Virus record (IMG/VR): IMGVR_UViG_3300020183_000007
Coordinates: 62,001-126,000 of that record
Source: a virus
Length of the DNA stretch: 64,000 nucleotides
Direction: 5' to 3' (one strand)
The notes beneath the pieces were generated by a model. That model did no database searches, was not told the DNA's origin, and was given only the letters and a program-made list of their open reading frames with translations. Every line of letters starts with the position of its first letter. Position 1 is the stretch's first letter. The translations under genes were made by a program, and so were the position numbers. Of this stretch, positions 1 through 8,828 are shown one piece after another.

Positions 1-8
1 ATCCCATT

Positions 9-1604
9 TTAAGCTCCTGGACCAGCTGCTAAAGAAAAGTTAATTTTCTTAAGAGCAAAATATGATATTAATTCTATATCAAAAATTAATTTACCTTTTG
101 TTGAATCAGAGAACTTTGCATTAAAAGAATAGTCTAAAATAGCTTTATTAGTCTTTAGAAATTGCAAATATTTCTTTGACTCATCAATAATATTATCAAA
201 TGCCAATAAATCATGACCAGCTGCTGCAATACCTTTTATTTCGCTAACAACTGCTGCAACTAATCTCATTTGGAATAGTTTACTAAAAACAGAATCTTGA
301 TTTGCCATAGTATATTCATTAGTTGCATAAGTTTCAAAAGGAATAGCTCTTCTAGTTTTTCTTCCCCTGTAAACTGTATTTATCCCTAGAGTTTCCAATC
401 TTTCATATTCCAAATAAGTTAGATCTGAACCAAATAGCGATAATGCGCCAGGTATTCTAGTTCTGATTAATGCTTTTGCCTGTTGATTTGCCGCAACCAT
501 CCCAGCGTAAGCTGCAGCTGCAGCTGACGTGTAGCTAATTTTAAGTTGTGGATGTTGAAAAACCAATTCGCCATAAATAGGTATCACATACCTACCTTTA
601 TCCGATGATATTTGTCCGTCCAAATAGGTGGTAAATTTATTGGTAAATAATGAATTAGCTTCTAAGATATCTATATCAGATGGCTTTATTCCATCTGATC
701 TTGAACCAATAATCCCCATCTGAACAAATCCCGTAGAATTATGAAAAGACGAACAATAGTTTGCCAGTTGAGTAATAAAATCAACTCCACCAGTATTCAT
801 AATACTAGTCTCCAATGGTACAACTATATCAACAAAATCTAAATCGATTATATCCTCATATGTTTGAGTCAATCTATCATAGTATCTTTCATAAAAAGTA
901 CTCTGAGTGCCTGGTGTAGCATCATTGATGGCAAAAACTGTGGTTGATAAATTTTTTTGAGCGTAACCCTCTACATATTCTGACATTGGCGCAACAGCAC
1001 AAATCATAATATCCCTAGCGCCACAGGAATAGGCATCTAGCACTCCCCTCAAAAGGGGACTATTGGTATTTGCACCTATTAAATCTACTGCATGTTGAAT
1101 GGAATTAATTCTAATTGGGTAGTTTAATTGCATTCCATCAGCGTGACCGAGAAGTAGTATAGTGCTTGTATTTCTTTTGTCCAATTGCTGATAAGTTGGC
1201 TTGTAGTTTATGACAGAAGATTTTGGTGAGGCAATAGTCACTGATGAAACTTCATTTGTGGAGTTTTTTACTTGAAAAGTTGCTGTTGCATTTATATTTT
1301 GAACAGTGCTACTTGTTCTAGCTATAATAGTATAAACGTATTCATATAAGTTTTGTGGAACCTTATAGGTAAACGTGTACTCACCAACTGCAGATCTAAC
1401 TATAGAATTATTATTTTGATTTGCATTGTCTAGCAATAATGAGAAGGGTCCATCGATTACTGGCCCAGAGCCAGTATCTCCCCTGAGAACATAAACAACA
1501 ACATCTACCGGAGTAGACAAATTGCCAGGATCATAAATAGATCCATCATAATCAGTAAAAACAAATTTAAATTCTGCTGTCTGTCCTTTTGATAAAACTA
1601 TCAT
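9..1604 (-). CDS. Contractile tail sheath protein
   Basis: A 531-aa protein that would polymerise around the tail tube and contract on infection. An N-terminal beta-rich part (about 1-120) precedes a core with sheath-like features: the stretch around residues 165-205 (AVDLIGANTNSPLLRGVLDA and the following CGARD) and a C-terminal domain (about 430-525) in which residues such as LQFLKTNKAILDYSF are followed by a beta-alpha-beta ending in FDIELISYFALKKI, the usual sheath C-terminus. Length fits the family (about 450-700 aa). It is the last gene seen in the minus-strand virion operon. It makes the phage a myovirus. Recognition is by pattern, not by search. Confidence 0.78.
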   Translation of the reverse strand: MIVLSKGQTAEFKFVFTDYDGSIYDPGNLSTPVDVVVYVLRGDTGSGPVIDGPFSLLLDNANQNNNSIVRSAVGEYTFTYKVPQNLYEYVYTIIARTSSTVQNINATATFQVKNSTNEVSSVTIASPKSSVINYKPTYQQLDKRNTSTILLLGHADGMQLNYPIRINSIQHAVDLIGANTNSPLLRGVLDAYSCGARDIMICAVAPMSEYVEGYAQKNLSTTVFAINDATPGTQSTFYERYYDRLTQTYEDIIDLDFVDIVVPLETSIMNTGGVDFITQLANYCSSFHNSTGFVQMGIIGSRSDGIKPSDIDILEANSLFTNKFTTYLDGQISSDKGRYVIPIYGELVFQHPQLKISYTSAAAAAYAGMVAANQQAKALIRTRIPGALSLFGSDLTYLEYERLETLGINTVYRGRKTRRAIPFETYATNEYTMANQDSVFSKLFQMRLVAAVVSEIKGIAAAGHDLLAFDNIIDESKKYLQFLKTNKAILDYSFNAKFSDSTKGKLIFDIELISYFALKKINFSLAAGPGA

Positions 1605-1605
1605 C

Positions 1606-1977
1606 TTATTTCTCTCTTGTAGCGCCTACAATCCAATAGCTTACCTTACCCATACGCCCTCTTACCGCAGTAACAGCATCTATTGTAAACATGGTATATT
1701 TTTTGTTTACTTTCAAAGAAAAATTTTCGTATATTCTGTCACCCTCTTTGGGGCTAATATTATCTTCGAAATAATATACGGCATCGTATTTTGTGAATAG
1801 CCCATCTTGGGCTTCTGAGGCTGAAAGAGAATTGGTTACACCTGATTGACCTACCTGCCTAGTCGTGACTCTTTCAAATTTATTAGAATGATTTCCATTT
1901 AATAATATTCTTTGAATATAGATATCATGACCCCATTCTCGAAGAACTTTTTTAAAACTCCTTTTTACATCAATCAT
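1606..1977 (-). CDS. Small virion or baseplate-neck protein, unknown
   Basis: The reading frame opens at 2040, but the ATG at 1977 is preferred because it overlaps the upstream gene's stop by only 8 bp, whereas the longer form would overlap by about 70 bp. The 123-aa product is beta-rich and charged, with SFKKVLREWGHDIYIQRIL near its start. Its position between the sheath and an Ig-like structural protein suggests a neck, tail-completion or baseplate role. No family is recognised with confidence. Confidence 0.6.
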   Translation of the reverse strand: MIDVKRSFKKVLREWGHDIYIQRILLNGNHSNKFERVTTRQVGQSGVTNSLSASEAQDGLFTKYDAVYYFEDNISPKEGDRIYENFSLKVNKKYTMFTIDAVTAVRGRMGKVSYWIVGATREK

Positions 1978-2872
1978 ACTTCTTGAGGCCCCTTCTTGGC
2001 ATAGGGTCATCTTGAGGCGGAACACTTCTTCCTGGTCCATACAGTTCTCTGTCTGAGAGATAAACTATCTTTCCAGTTTCCACTTCTGGAATTTTTCCGG
2101 ATGTTACCGCAAATCCGCTACCAGGAAGACCCTTCATTTGGAATCCCTTAGGGCCAACTTTTCCGGCTAATATTTCTTTTCTCAAAGATGCCGCTATTTG
2201 GCACCATGTAGTTGCATTATCCCTTGTTACCTTAGATCTAGGAATGGATTTATTTGTTAATGAAAAATCACCTAATTTAACTGACATTTCGTCGTCTCCA
2301 CCAAAACCATACGTTCTACTAAGTTCACACGCAGTTGATGCCTTAATATACTCTAATACAGTGAATGATAAGCCGGATCCATTTTCATCATCTAAAAGAT
2401 TGTATAGAGCCTTAACTTCATTGGAATAATTATGCACTATCTCGCCTATTTCTAGCAATGAAGCGTCTGGAAAATATGGTAAAAGTTCTTCTGGGTTAAG
2501 ATATAAAGGAGCAAGATCAGGAGCAAAAATAATTATTTCTTCAGACTTAAGTGTGATTTTTGGCTGATATTCCGTAACAGTCGAGCTAACATATAATTTT
2601 TGGTTAACAACAACAGAGTTGCCGCTGTTTAAAAGACCAGTAAATTTAACAGAGTATGTATCAGCTGAAGTTGGAGTAAAATCATATGTATATACAGAAG
2701 AAGAACTTGCAGTAGCGTTTCCCGATTCAACTGTATTACTTTCTGAATTTTTAATAATAACCGTTACAGGTGCCACTGGTACTAAATCAACTTCATTGCC
2801 GGAACTGTCTATATCTTTAAATTTAACAGTTATTCTTACTGTATCATTTATAACAATTTTATCTGTAGACAT
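1970..2872 (-). CDS. Virion protein with N-terminal Ig-like domain
   Basis: A 300-aa protein. Residues about 1-105 look like an immunoglobulin-like beta-sandwich of the type found on phage structural proteins (VRITVKFKDIDSSGNEV, then YTYDFTPTSADTYSVKFTG). Residues about 125-200 are helical and acidic, and the C-terminus is basic (MPRRGLKKYD). The ribosome site AAGGGG lies just ahead of the ATG. It lies between sheath-proximal genes and a small beta protein, so a connector or baseplate role is likely. Exact function unknown. Confidence 0.6.
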   Translation of the reverse strand: MSTDKIVINDTVRITVKFKDIDSSGNEVDLVPVAPVTVIIKNSESNTVESGNATASSSSVYTYDFTPTSADTYSVKFTGLLNSGNSVVVNQKLYVSSTVTEYQPKITLKSEEIIIFAPDLAPLYLNPEELLPYFPDASLLEIGEIVHNYSNEVKALYNLLDDENGSGLSFTVLEYIKASTACELSRTYGFGGDDEMSVKLGDFSLTNKSIPRSKVTRDNATTWCQIAASLRKEILAGKVGPKGFQMKGLPGSGFAVTSGKIPEVETGKIVYLSDRELYGPGRSVPPQDDPMPRRGLKKYD

Positions 2873-2888
2873 AAAACCCCTTATATAT

Positions 2889-3341
2889 TTATGCGTTAGA
2901 TATTATAGTAATATCTATTGTTCCAGCAGAATTTTTATCAAAAACTATAGTATCGGCTGTAGCAAATGCGTAAGATTCATTTTTATCTACGGATATAGCA
3001 ACATAACCAGAACTCTCGGCGTCAATCCCCTGGGAGCTTGCTATAGCATATGCTTCTGCATTTATTTTATCAAATTCTATTGATCCATATCCATCAAATG
3101 CAGCAAATTCTAGGGAAGATGATGTTTCAGAATTTTCTATAACACCCGTTGGAATTATTAATGATGAAGATGGAAGAAAAACTAATGTACTGGTAATAGA
3201 AGGTGGCTTTAAAACAATTACTTTTAGTAAATTTAAATTACCAAAATTTAGTGTCAAACCAAATGACTGCGGAGATACTACATATAAGCCATTATATTGA
3301 TAATGCTCTTGGCTATATGCTATATCTCCATCATATTTCAT
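2889..3341 (-). CDS. Beta-rich putative virion protein
   Basis: A 150-aa protein composed almost wholly of short beta-prone segments, with runs rich in Ile, Val, Ser and Thr and no recognisable catalytic motif. It sits 16 bp upstream of the Ig-like protein and just after the repetitive fibre gene, in an uninterrupted operon, so it is probably a fibre accessory or attachment protein. Function not recognised. Confidence 0.5.
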   Translation of the reverse strand: MKYDGDIAYSQEHYQYNGLYVVSPQSFGLTLNFGNLNLLKVIVLKPPSITSTLVFLPSSSLIIPTGVIENSETSSSLEFAAFDGYGSIEFDKINAEAYAIASSQGIDAESSGYVAISVDKNESYAFATADTIVFDKNSAGTIDITIISNA

Positions 3342-3354
3342 TTAAATCTCTTTA

Positions 3355-5283
3355 TCAGAAGGTTCCACAATCTATAGTTATGCCATCAATTGACCCACCA
3401 GTAATTGAAACGTTATTTGAGTTTTGTGTTGCAATAGTTCCTAGACTTAGGGTGCTTCTTGCTGCTGCTGCATCTACATCGTCTATAAGTGAACGACCAA
3501 ATGATGTGAAGGTTGCCAGTTCAGCAGTACCCGAACCAGTAAAGTATGGAAGTTTATCTGATGCAGATGTGAGTCCGGCAATTGCTGCCAACTCTGCATC
3601 ATATCCCTGAACATCAGTTCCTATAGCTAACCCTAGATTAGTTCTAGCAGTTCCAGCATCTGTTGCCCCAGTACCGCCATTGGCAATCGCAATAGCGGTA
3701 CCGTTCCATGTGCCAGTTGAAATTGTTCCAACAGATGTTAAGCTTGAAGCGGTTACTCCAGAACCAAGTGTAGTTGAACTTAAAACAGATGTTCCATTAA
3801 TTTTAAATTCTTTACCAGTCAACAAATTCAGGTGTTCAGATGAAGTCCACGAATCTGTAGCATCAACCCAGTTAAAAGTCTTGTCGGTAGCGCCTTTAAG
3901 AGTAATACCGCCGCCGTCAGCACTTGCGTCAGTTGGAGAGTCTATAGAACCGAGCTCCAAGTTTTTATCATCAACTGTGATTGTTGTTGAGTTGACAGTT
4001 GTTGTAGTTCCATTTACTGTTAGGTTTCCAGTAATTGTTACGTCTCCACCTGCAGATACGTTATTAAACTGAACATTACTATTTGTTGCCACTGCTTGAC
4101 CAATTGCAATTGTTGCATTTGATCCTTCGCCTGGAGTATGGGTAATGGTTACGCCTGTTCCAGCAGTAAGGTCTGACATATAGTTGCCAGTAGTATCTGT
4201 ACCAAGAGCTATTGTGCCAAGAAGAGCTACTGTTCCAGTTGCATTTGGTATAGTTATAGTCCTATCTGCAGTTGGATCAGTAACCGTTATGGTTGTTTCG
4301 TGATCGTCTGAACTTGACCCCTCAAAAACTACAGAAGAACCATTTATGGTTAGCCCTGCAAATGTTGGCGAATCAGAGGTGGCAACTGCTTGACCTATAG
4401 CAATTGTTGGAGTTGCCGTCTCCCCTGAGTTGTTGCTGAGTGTTACGCCAGTTCCAGCAACAAGAGATGCAACATAATCACCACTTGTGTCTGCCCCTAA
4501 GGCAACTGAGTTTGCAGCTATTGTTGCTGTTAATGTTGCGTTGCCGAGGTTTGTAACAGTAGCACTACCGCTAAGGTCTCCTCCTAATGTTATTGTAAAG
4601 TCGGCAACATCAAAATCTAATGTATTATCAGTATCGTCGTAGCTTACGTTAATTCCAGATTCTGTGTTTGAAGACACCATTGCTCCAACAACGTCTGCTA
4701 CAGCTTCATTAAAGTCTGTAACTGCTGTAGATGCTATTGCAATATTTGTTGCTCCGGCAGTTGTTAAACGACCCTGTGCATCAACAGTAAATGTTGCTAC
4801 TGCCGTAGCTGAACCATATGAGGCTGCTGTTACTGCTGTATTATCAAGATTGATTGTAACTGTATCTGTTGCAGAAGCGACTGATGTAAGACCTGTACCG
4901 CCAGAAATGGTCAAAGTGTCTGTGCCAGAAGTTATCGTTTGGTTAGCGCCACTGTCTGCAGCTACCGTAAACGACGTTGCAACGGCTCCAACAGCAGTAT
5001 CGACATATCCTTTTGTTACAGCGTGTGTGCTGGAACTGGGAGCCGGAACTATTACTGTCCCTGAAAATGTTTTATTACCAGAAATTGTCTGAGTGCCAGT
5101 TAGTGTTGCAAAAGCTCCGGGACCGGCTATTGCAAGGACGGACGTTGCATCTCCGCCCGAGTCACCTTTGCCATAATAAAGTGTTTCATCAACCTCGTTA
5201 AATGCTAATTCAGCATTTTTTAAACCAGACGGAGCGCCAGATGCTCCACTTGTTCTTCTTTTAATTCTAATTGTATTAGCCAT
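3355..5283 (-). CDS. Repetitive tail fibre / adhesin
   Basis: A 642-aa protein. The N-terminal 45 residues ([13 protein letters not shown], then [15 protein letters not shown]) match the adaptor segment common on phage fibre and baseplate-spike proteins. The rest is a low-complexity Thr/Ser/Gly/Ala-rich beta repeat. One repeat type recurs at least three times, each carrying GTGVT, then an [13 protein letters not shown]-like stretch, then a TINGSS-like turn. There are no obvious enzymatic residues and it ends in a short beta tail. It probably forms a trimeric beta-helical shaft that binds the host surface. Function by architecture and location; receptor unknown. Confidence 0.7.
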   Translation of the reverse strand: MANTIRIKRRTSGASGAPSGLKNAELAFNEVDETLYYGKGDSGGDATSVLAIAGPGAFATLTGTQTISGNKTFSGTVIVPAPSSSTHAVTKGYVDTAVGAVATSFTVAADSGANQTITSGTDTLTISGGTGLTSVASATDTVTINLDNTAVTAASYGSATAVATFTVDAQGRLTTAGATNIAIASTAVTDFNEAVADVVGAMVSSNTESGINVSYDDTDNTLDFDVADFTITLGGDLSGSATVTNLGNATLTATIAANSVALGADTSGDYVASLVAGTGVTLSNNSGETATPTIAIGQAVATSDSPTFAGLTINGSSVVFEGSSSDDHETTITVTDPTADRTITIPNATGTVALLGTIALGTDTTGNYMSDLTAGTGVTITHTPGEGSNATIAIGQAVATNSNVQFNNVSAGGDVTITGNLTVNGTTTTVNSTTITVDDKNLELGSIDSPTDASADGGGITLKGATDKTFNWVDATDSWTSSEHLNLLTGKEFKINGTSVLSSTTLGSGVTASSLTSVGTISTGTWNGTAIAIANGGTGATDAGTARTNLGLAIGTDVQGYDAELAAIAGLTSASDKLPYFTGSGTAELATFTSFGRSLIDDVDAAAARSTLSLGTIATQNSNNVSITGGSIDGITIDCGTF

Positions 5284-5622
5284 TTAAAAATTTCCTCCAT
5301 CCGTAACTTCTTTTTCAGGCGCATTGACCCAAACAGCTCCGTTATATCTTAATATATCATTGTTCGCAACTGAACTGATAGTAACATCAGTTAAACCATT
5401 TAAAACTGATTGTGTAGTTATAGCTGATTCTGCTGCTATAATTCTATCTTTAACTGTTAAATGCGATCCAGCTGGACTAAGACCCAAAACTGTCTCAATA
5501 GCTTCTACTGCATCATTTAGGTCAGCATGCTGCTGATGATGTGGCACTGTAGCTGAGTTTAGTTTATCTGTTGAAGTTGGATTAACAAAATTATCCAATG
5601 TACCAGGATATAGCGTAGGCAT
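5284..5622 (-). CDS. Fibre hook or attachment protein, small
   Basis: A 112-aa protein, directly adjacent to the fibre gene (stop and start abut). It begins with a proline-rich segment, then HHQQHADLNDAVEAIETVLG, a helical motif commonly seen at the N-termini of phage fibre proteins, and ends with a small beta motif (NDILRYNGAVWVNAPE) typical of fibre modules. It probably docks or starts the neighbouring fibre. Not an enzyme by any visible motif. Confidence 0.6.
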   Translation of the reverse strand: MPTLYPGTLDNFVNPTSTDKLNSATVPHHQQHADLNDAVEAIETVLGLSPAGSHLTVKDRIIAAESAITTQSVLNGLTDVTISSVANNDILRYNGAVWVNAPEKEVTDGGNF

Positions 5623-5630
5623 TGTTCTCC

Positions 5631-6044
5631 TTATAGGCTAAATATTTTATATTGGTCATTGTTCCAGTTAATTGTAACTGAAATAGTTTCTGCTGTAGCA
5701 GATATGGGCAAACCAGTGGCTGTATCAATATAAGCTATTAATCTAGATGTTGAGGCAACACCTGTATCTCTGTAAATAACTAGATATGCAAAACCAGAAT
5801 TGCCATAATCTTCTATTGTTATATTATCTGCGTCAAAAATACCAAGAGAAGTTGATTTTTCAGTTAAAATACTTGAAGTTGCAGCAATAGCATCATTAGA
5901 TATATCTGATAAAAATTGATCGGTATTTAAGTTAACAGAATAATTATTTTTTACTAAAGCAATTTTTATTGTATTATCAGTTAGATCCAATAAACCCTCA
6001 AGTAAAGCTTCTTTGGCTTTGGCATAAAGTGCATTGGCCATCAT
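5631..6044 (-). CDS. Conserved phage structural protein, unknown
   Basis: A 137-aa protein starting ATGATG, with the first ATG overlapping the upstream stop by 4 bp (ATGA), indicating translational coupling. The opening ANALYAKAKEALLEGLLDL followed by TIKIALVK resembles a small structural protein type found in many tailed phages next to fibre genes. The remainder is a beta-sandwich-like sequence. Probably a baseplate-to-fibre component; role inferred from pattern and context. Confidence 0.6.
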   Translation of the reverse strand: MMANALYAKAKEALLEGLLDLTDNTIKIALVKNNYSVNLNTDQFLSDISNDAIAATSSILTEKSTSLGIFDADNITIEDYGNSGFAYLVIYRDTGVASTSRLIAYIDTATGLPISATAETISVTINWNNDQYKIFSL

Positions 6045-6814
6045 GGGCCAACTTCTGAAGAAACAATTAACCTATACTTATAACCTGATTCAAAGTATTC
6101 TTTATTATCAGTATTATAAACTGGAGTAGCGTCATCGGATGGAAAATCTATGTATACATCAGCTTTCCATGAATGCATTGATATTTCTGTATCTACAGTT
6201 TCCCATCTACATGGTGTTTTCTGTATTTTCTTTTTTTGAGCCTTAAAATACTTTGAGGTCAAAAAGTTTGAAGCTGGGCGAGAGCTAAAGCTTATAGTAA
6301 CTCTTCCGTTGTTTTCATCATTATAGATATAAAAACTACCAGTTAAAGGATCTGTTGAAATTATGTAAAAATCTGGATTTTTTGCTAAAATCTGATAACC
6401 AGTCTCTATATCCACCCTAACTGATTTATCTTCAACTAAAACCTCATTAAGAACAGTACCCTGAACCTCCTGGAGAATAGATGGTGTAGCGGAATTGGTC
6501 TGACTCGCAAAATTAATTTGTTCTTCTGGAATAGTTAAACCAGAAGAATCTACTAAATTAGCTACTTTTATAATATAATCTGAACCAGAAGATAGTACAA
6601 CATTCCAATAAAGAGTTAAAGTTCTACTAATCTGATTATAATCAGTTATTGTATTTATAGTTCTAAAAGCAGAACTAATTTCAACTGGTGTAGCAGCATC
6701 AGTAAATAATTTAAAGTTAGCGTTTACTAAAGAAGCTATTTTTATTGTTCTACCAAATTTAATATTAACTGTATTAACAGTTACGGTAGCGTTGTCTATT
6801 AAATACAAGCTCAC
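6041..6814 (-). CDS. Putative baseplate or tail structural protein
   Basis: A 257-aa protein with two beta-rich halves joined near residue 115. The middle (about 125-180) has ILAKNPDFYIISTDPLTGS and a DDENN-like turn; the C-terminus is Lys-rich and then acidic. It is the first gene after a strong terminator-like hairpin following the capsid gene, so it opens the tail/baseplate transcription segment. No family recognised. Confidence 0.5.
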   Translation of the reverse strand: MSLYLIDNATVTVNTVNIKFGRTIKIASLVNANFKLFTDAATPVEISSAFRTINTITDYNQISRTLTLYWNVVLSSGSDYIIKVANLVDSSGLTIPEEQINFASQTNSATPSILQEVQGTVLNEVLVEDKSVRVDIETGYQILAKNPDFYIISTDPLTGSFYIYNDENNGRVTISFSSRPASNFLTSKYFKAQKKKIQKTPCRWETVDTEISMHSWKADVYIDFPSDDATPVYNTDNKEYFESGYKYRLIVSSEVGP

Positions 6815-6947
6815 TCAGTACACTCCATTAATAAAACCTAATTTAATAGTAACAAACCAAAACAAATAAAAGCATAGGGGGTAGCAGATTTCTCTACTAC
6901 CCCCTAGCTATAGGGTTAAATCGCAACTATAACAACCCTAAGGTCTA
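6815..6947 (-). other. Intergenic between capsid and tail genes
   Basis: This short AT-rich gap holds the minus-strand terminator described separately at 6876-6905. On the minus strand the region below the hairpin is T-rich and then A/T-rich toward the next gene. A promoter for the tail-fibre genes could lie here, but no convincing -35/-10 pair is seen. Confidence 0.4.
6876..6905 (-). terminator. Rho-independent terminator after capsid gene
   Basis: AGGGGGTAG and CTACCCCCT form a perfect 9-bp stem with a 12-nt loop. On the minus strand it is followed by a T-rich stretch (TTTTATTTGTTTT). It lies about 45 bp downstream of the major capsid stop, so it would cap the abundant capsid transcript. 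Confidence 0.8.
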
Positions 6948-8006
6948 TCAGGTTGCCTCGTTGGTAACCATGATTTCGTAGTTACGGCTTAGTCTGACAT
7001 TCTTGGCTACAGTAATACCTTCACCATCACCTAGCATTACGATGTCATAGCGCTCCTTCATCTTCAACGAACGAAGATCGCGGCTTGGATCATCGAATTG
7101 GTCGGTGCTCATGTCGTCCTTAACCAGTAGTGTACCTACCTCGTTACGGTCAATCAGGAACAAATCTGACTTAGCTGCATTTGCACCACTCTTAGCGGTA
7201 AAGCTTACGAATGGCGAAACAAGGACGTTTAATCCCATTGGGGCTGTTGCATTAAGAGCGCCCTGAGCTGACTGAGGACGGTAACCCCAACTTGTGCCAA
7301 CAGCAGAAGCTGCACCGCCGGCGTGGAAGATGGAATCCTTAAGGAATACCGACCACATTAGGGGGTGAAGAATAAAGTCTGTTGGTACATGATTTTCAGC
7401 CATCAGAACAGCAGCCATATCTACAATGTTATCCCAGGTAATTGTCTTATTGGCAACGCCGTTAATGTCAAAACCTGTTGTATCATCATATGAACCACTA
7501 TCATTGTCAAAAACGATAGTAGCTGCGTCCTTAAAGCGACTAAGTGCTATTTGCTCTTTCAAGCGAGCCATGGCACGACCGGCTGCACGAACATGTAGAC
7601 CGACAATGTCCCAAAGTGAATCGGCAATTACCTCTTCTGTAAAGGCGAGCTTAACGCCTTTCTTTGAAACCTTACCTTCTACCTGCTTTGCAAAAGCGAG
7701 TGCTTGCTCTGGATACTCTTGTCCTTCTGGGATCTCTGCTGCTTGGATTGCATTGACTGCTGGGAACTCCAAAGAGCGCCCCTTGCCGAGGCGAACTGTA
7801 GAAAGAAGAGGCGTAACCAGCAATTGTGGCTCAGCTGCTTCTCTTAGCGTACGAGAGAGAACTTTGGGGAAAAGAGCTGCTGCGTCTGGTGAAGCAAAAG
7901 CCTCCTTAATGGTTACTCTATTGTCTGCATCGATATACCCGTCCTCAGTCATTGCAGTCTCCCAAGCTGGGAGACCACAGAGGAGCTCTTGGATTGTCTT
8001 ACTCAT
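6948..8006 (-). CDS. Major capsid protein (HK97-fold)
   Basis: A 352-aa protein that would build the icosahedral shell. Features fitting HK97-type capsid proteins are an N-terminal helical arm, a loop with EGQEYPEQALAF and GKVSKKGVKLAFTEE (E-loop to spine-helix transition), a long spine helix with DIVGLHVRAAGRAMARL, and C-terminal beta strands around GLNVLVSPF and SDLFLIDRNEVGTLLV. Gene order protease-scaffold, decoration-like protein, capsid supports the call. Its ribosome site lies within a perfect 12-bp palindrome AGGAATATTCCT (8008-8019). A strong terminator follows. Confidence 0.85.
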   Translation of the reverse strand: MSKTIQELLCGLPAWETAMTEDGYIDADNRVTIKEAFASPDAAALFPKVLSRTLREAAEPQLLVTPLLSTVRLGKGRSLEFPAVNAIQAAEIPEGQEYPEQALAFAKQVEGKVSKKGVKLAFTEEVIADSLWDIVGLHVRAAGRAMARLKEQIALSRFKDAATIVFDNDSGSYDDTTGFDINGVANKTITWDNIVDMAAVLMAENHVPTDFILHPLMWSVFLKDSIFHAGGAASAVGTSWGYRPQSAQGALNATAPMGLNVLVSPFVSFTAKSGANAAKSDLFLIDRNEVGTLLVKDDMSTDQFDDPSRDLRSLKMKERYDIVMLGDGEGITVAKNVRLSRNYEIMVTNEAT

Positions 8007-8039
8007 CTTAGGAATATTCCTCCTGTGTTATTGTTTTGA

Positions 8040-8810
8040 TTAGAGTGTCAAATTGACGCGGAAAGCACCAGTGACATTATATACATCTAGGTTGGCACGG
8101 ATACCGAGCTTGCCCTTATGGCTTCCGCTACGAGTAAGTTCGTATACGGTTTTTAGTGCACCTGGATCTGATGGGAGCTGCATGTAGCTAAGGAGGCCAT
8201 CATCGAAGTTTGTAGCAAACTTCTCAACCTCAATAACCTTACCGACCTGTAGGTAGGCGTATACAGCTGAACTGTTATAAAAATCAGCTGCAGCTGCAGC
8301 CACTGGACGTCCCATAAAATCAGAACGGATTAGTGACCCAACTGTTACATCGTCATTGATACCAGCAACCATGGGGTACTCTACATAACCATGGGTGATA
8401 AAGCCAGCACCTTGTGATGTGCCCTTATCAAATGGCCTATAGAGATCATATTGTGCGCAACCGATAGGAATTGAACGAGCCGGAACTGTGACTGTGTCAC
8501 TTGAACCAGTTGTTGATGTTGGTGTAGCACCGTCTAGTGGATTCCAGCTTGGCATTACATCACCATAGCTCTTGCTAGATGATGTACCATTCGCTGGTAC
8601 CACACGGGCATCACCGTTGCTATCGGCAACCACGGAAAGAATGGTACCCTTAGGAATAACAATCTCGAAACGATCATCTTCGCTATCTAGATACCATGTT
8701 GGCAAACCAGGGTGGGGAAGCAGGTATGCACTGGGGGCTATGCCCTCAGAAACAACAAACCGGCCAGCGCCTGTCTTGCTATGAACCTTACGGAACTTTG
8801 CTAAACTCAT
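8040..8810 (-). CDS. Putative capsid decoration or head protein
   Basis: A 256-aa protein between the protease-scaffold and the major capsid gene, the usual site of head-decoration or stabilising proteins. It is beta-rich with many Gly/Pro turns (for example PKGTILSVVADSNGDARVVP and GYVEYPMVAGINDDVTVG) and ends in a strand FRVNLTL. There are no catalytic motifs. The role rests on position and composition. Confidence 0.6.
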   Translation of the reverse strand: MSLAKFRKVHSKTGAGRFVVSEGIAPSAYLLPHPGLPTWYLDSEDDRFEIVIPKGTILSVVADSNGDARVVPANGTSSSKSYGDVMPSWNPLDGATPTSTTGSSDTVTVPARSIPIGCAQYDLYRPFDKGTSQGAGFITHGYVEYPMVAGINDDVTVGSLIRSDFMGRPVAAAAADFYNSSAVYAYLQVGKVIEVEKFATNFDDGLLSYMQLPSDPGALKTVYELTRSGSHKGKLGIRANLDVYNVTGAFRVNLTL

Positions 8811-8828
8811 TTTCTATCTCCTTAATTA

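Noticed and set aside
3203-5092. Plus-strand frames opposite the fibre genes
   Set aside because: They are antisense shadows of the repetitive fibre; composition follows the real gene and there is no ribosome site.
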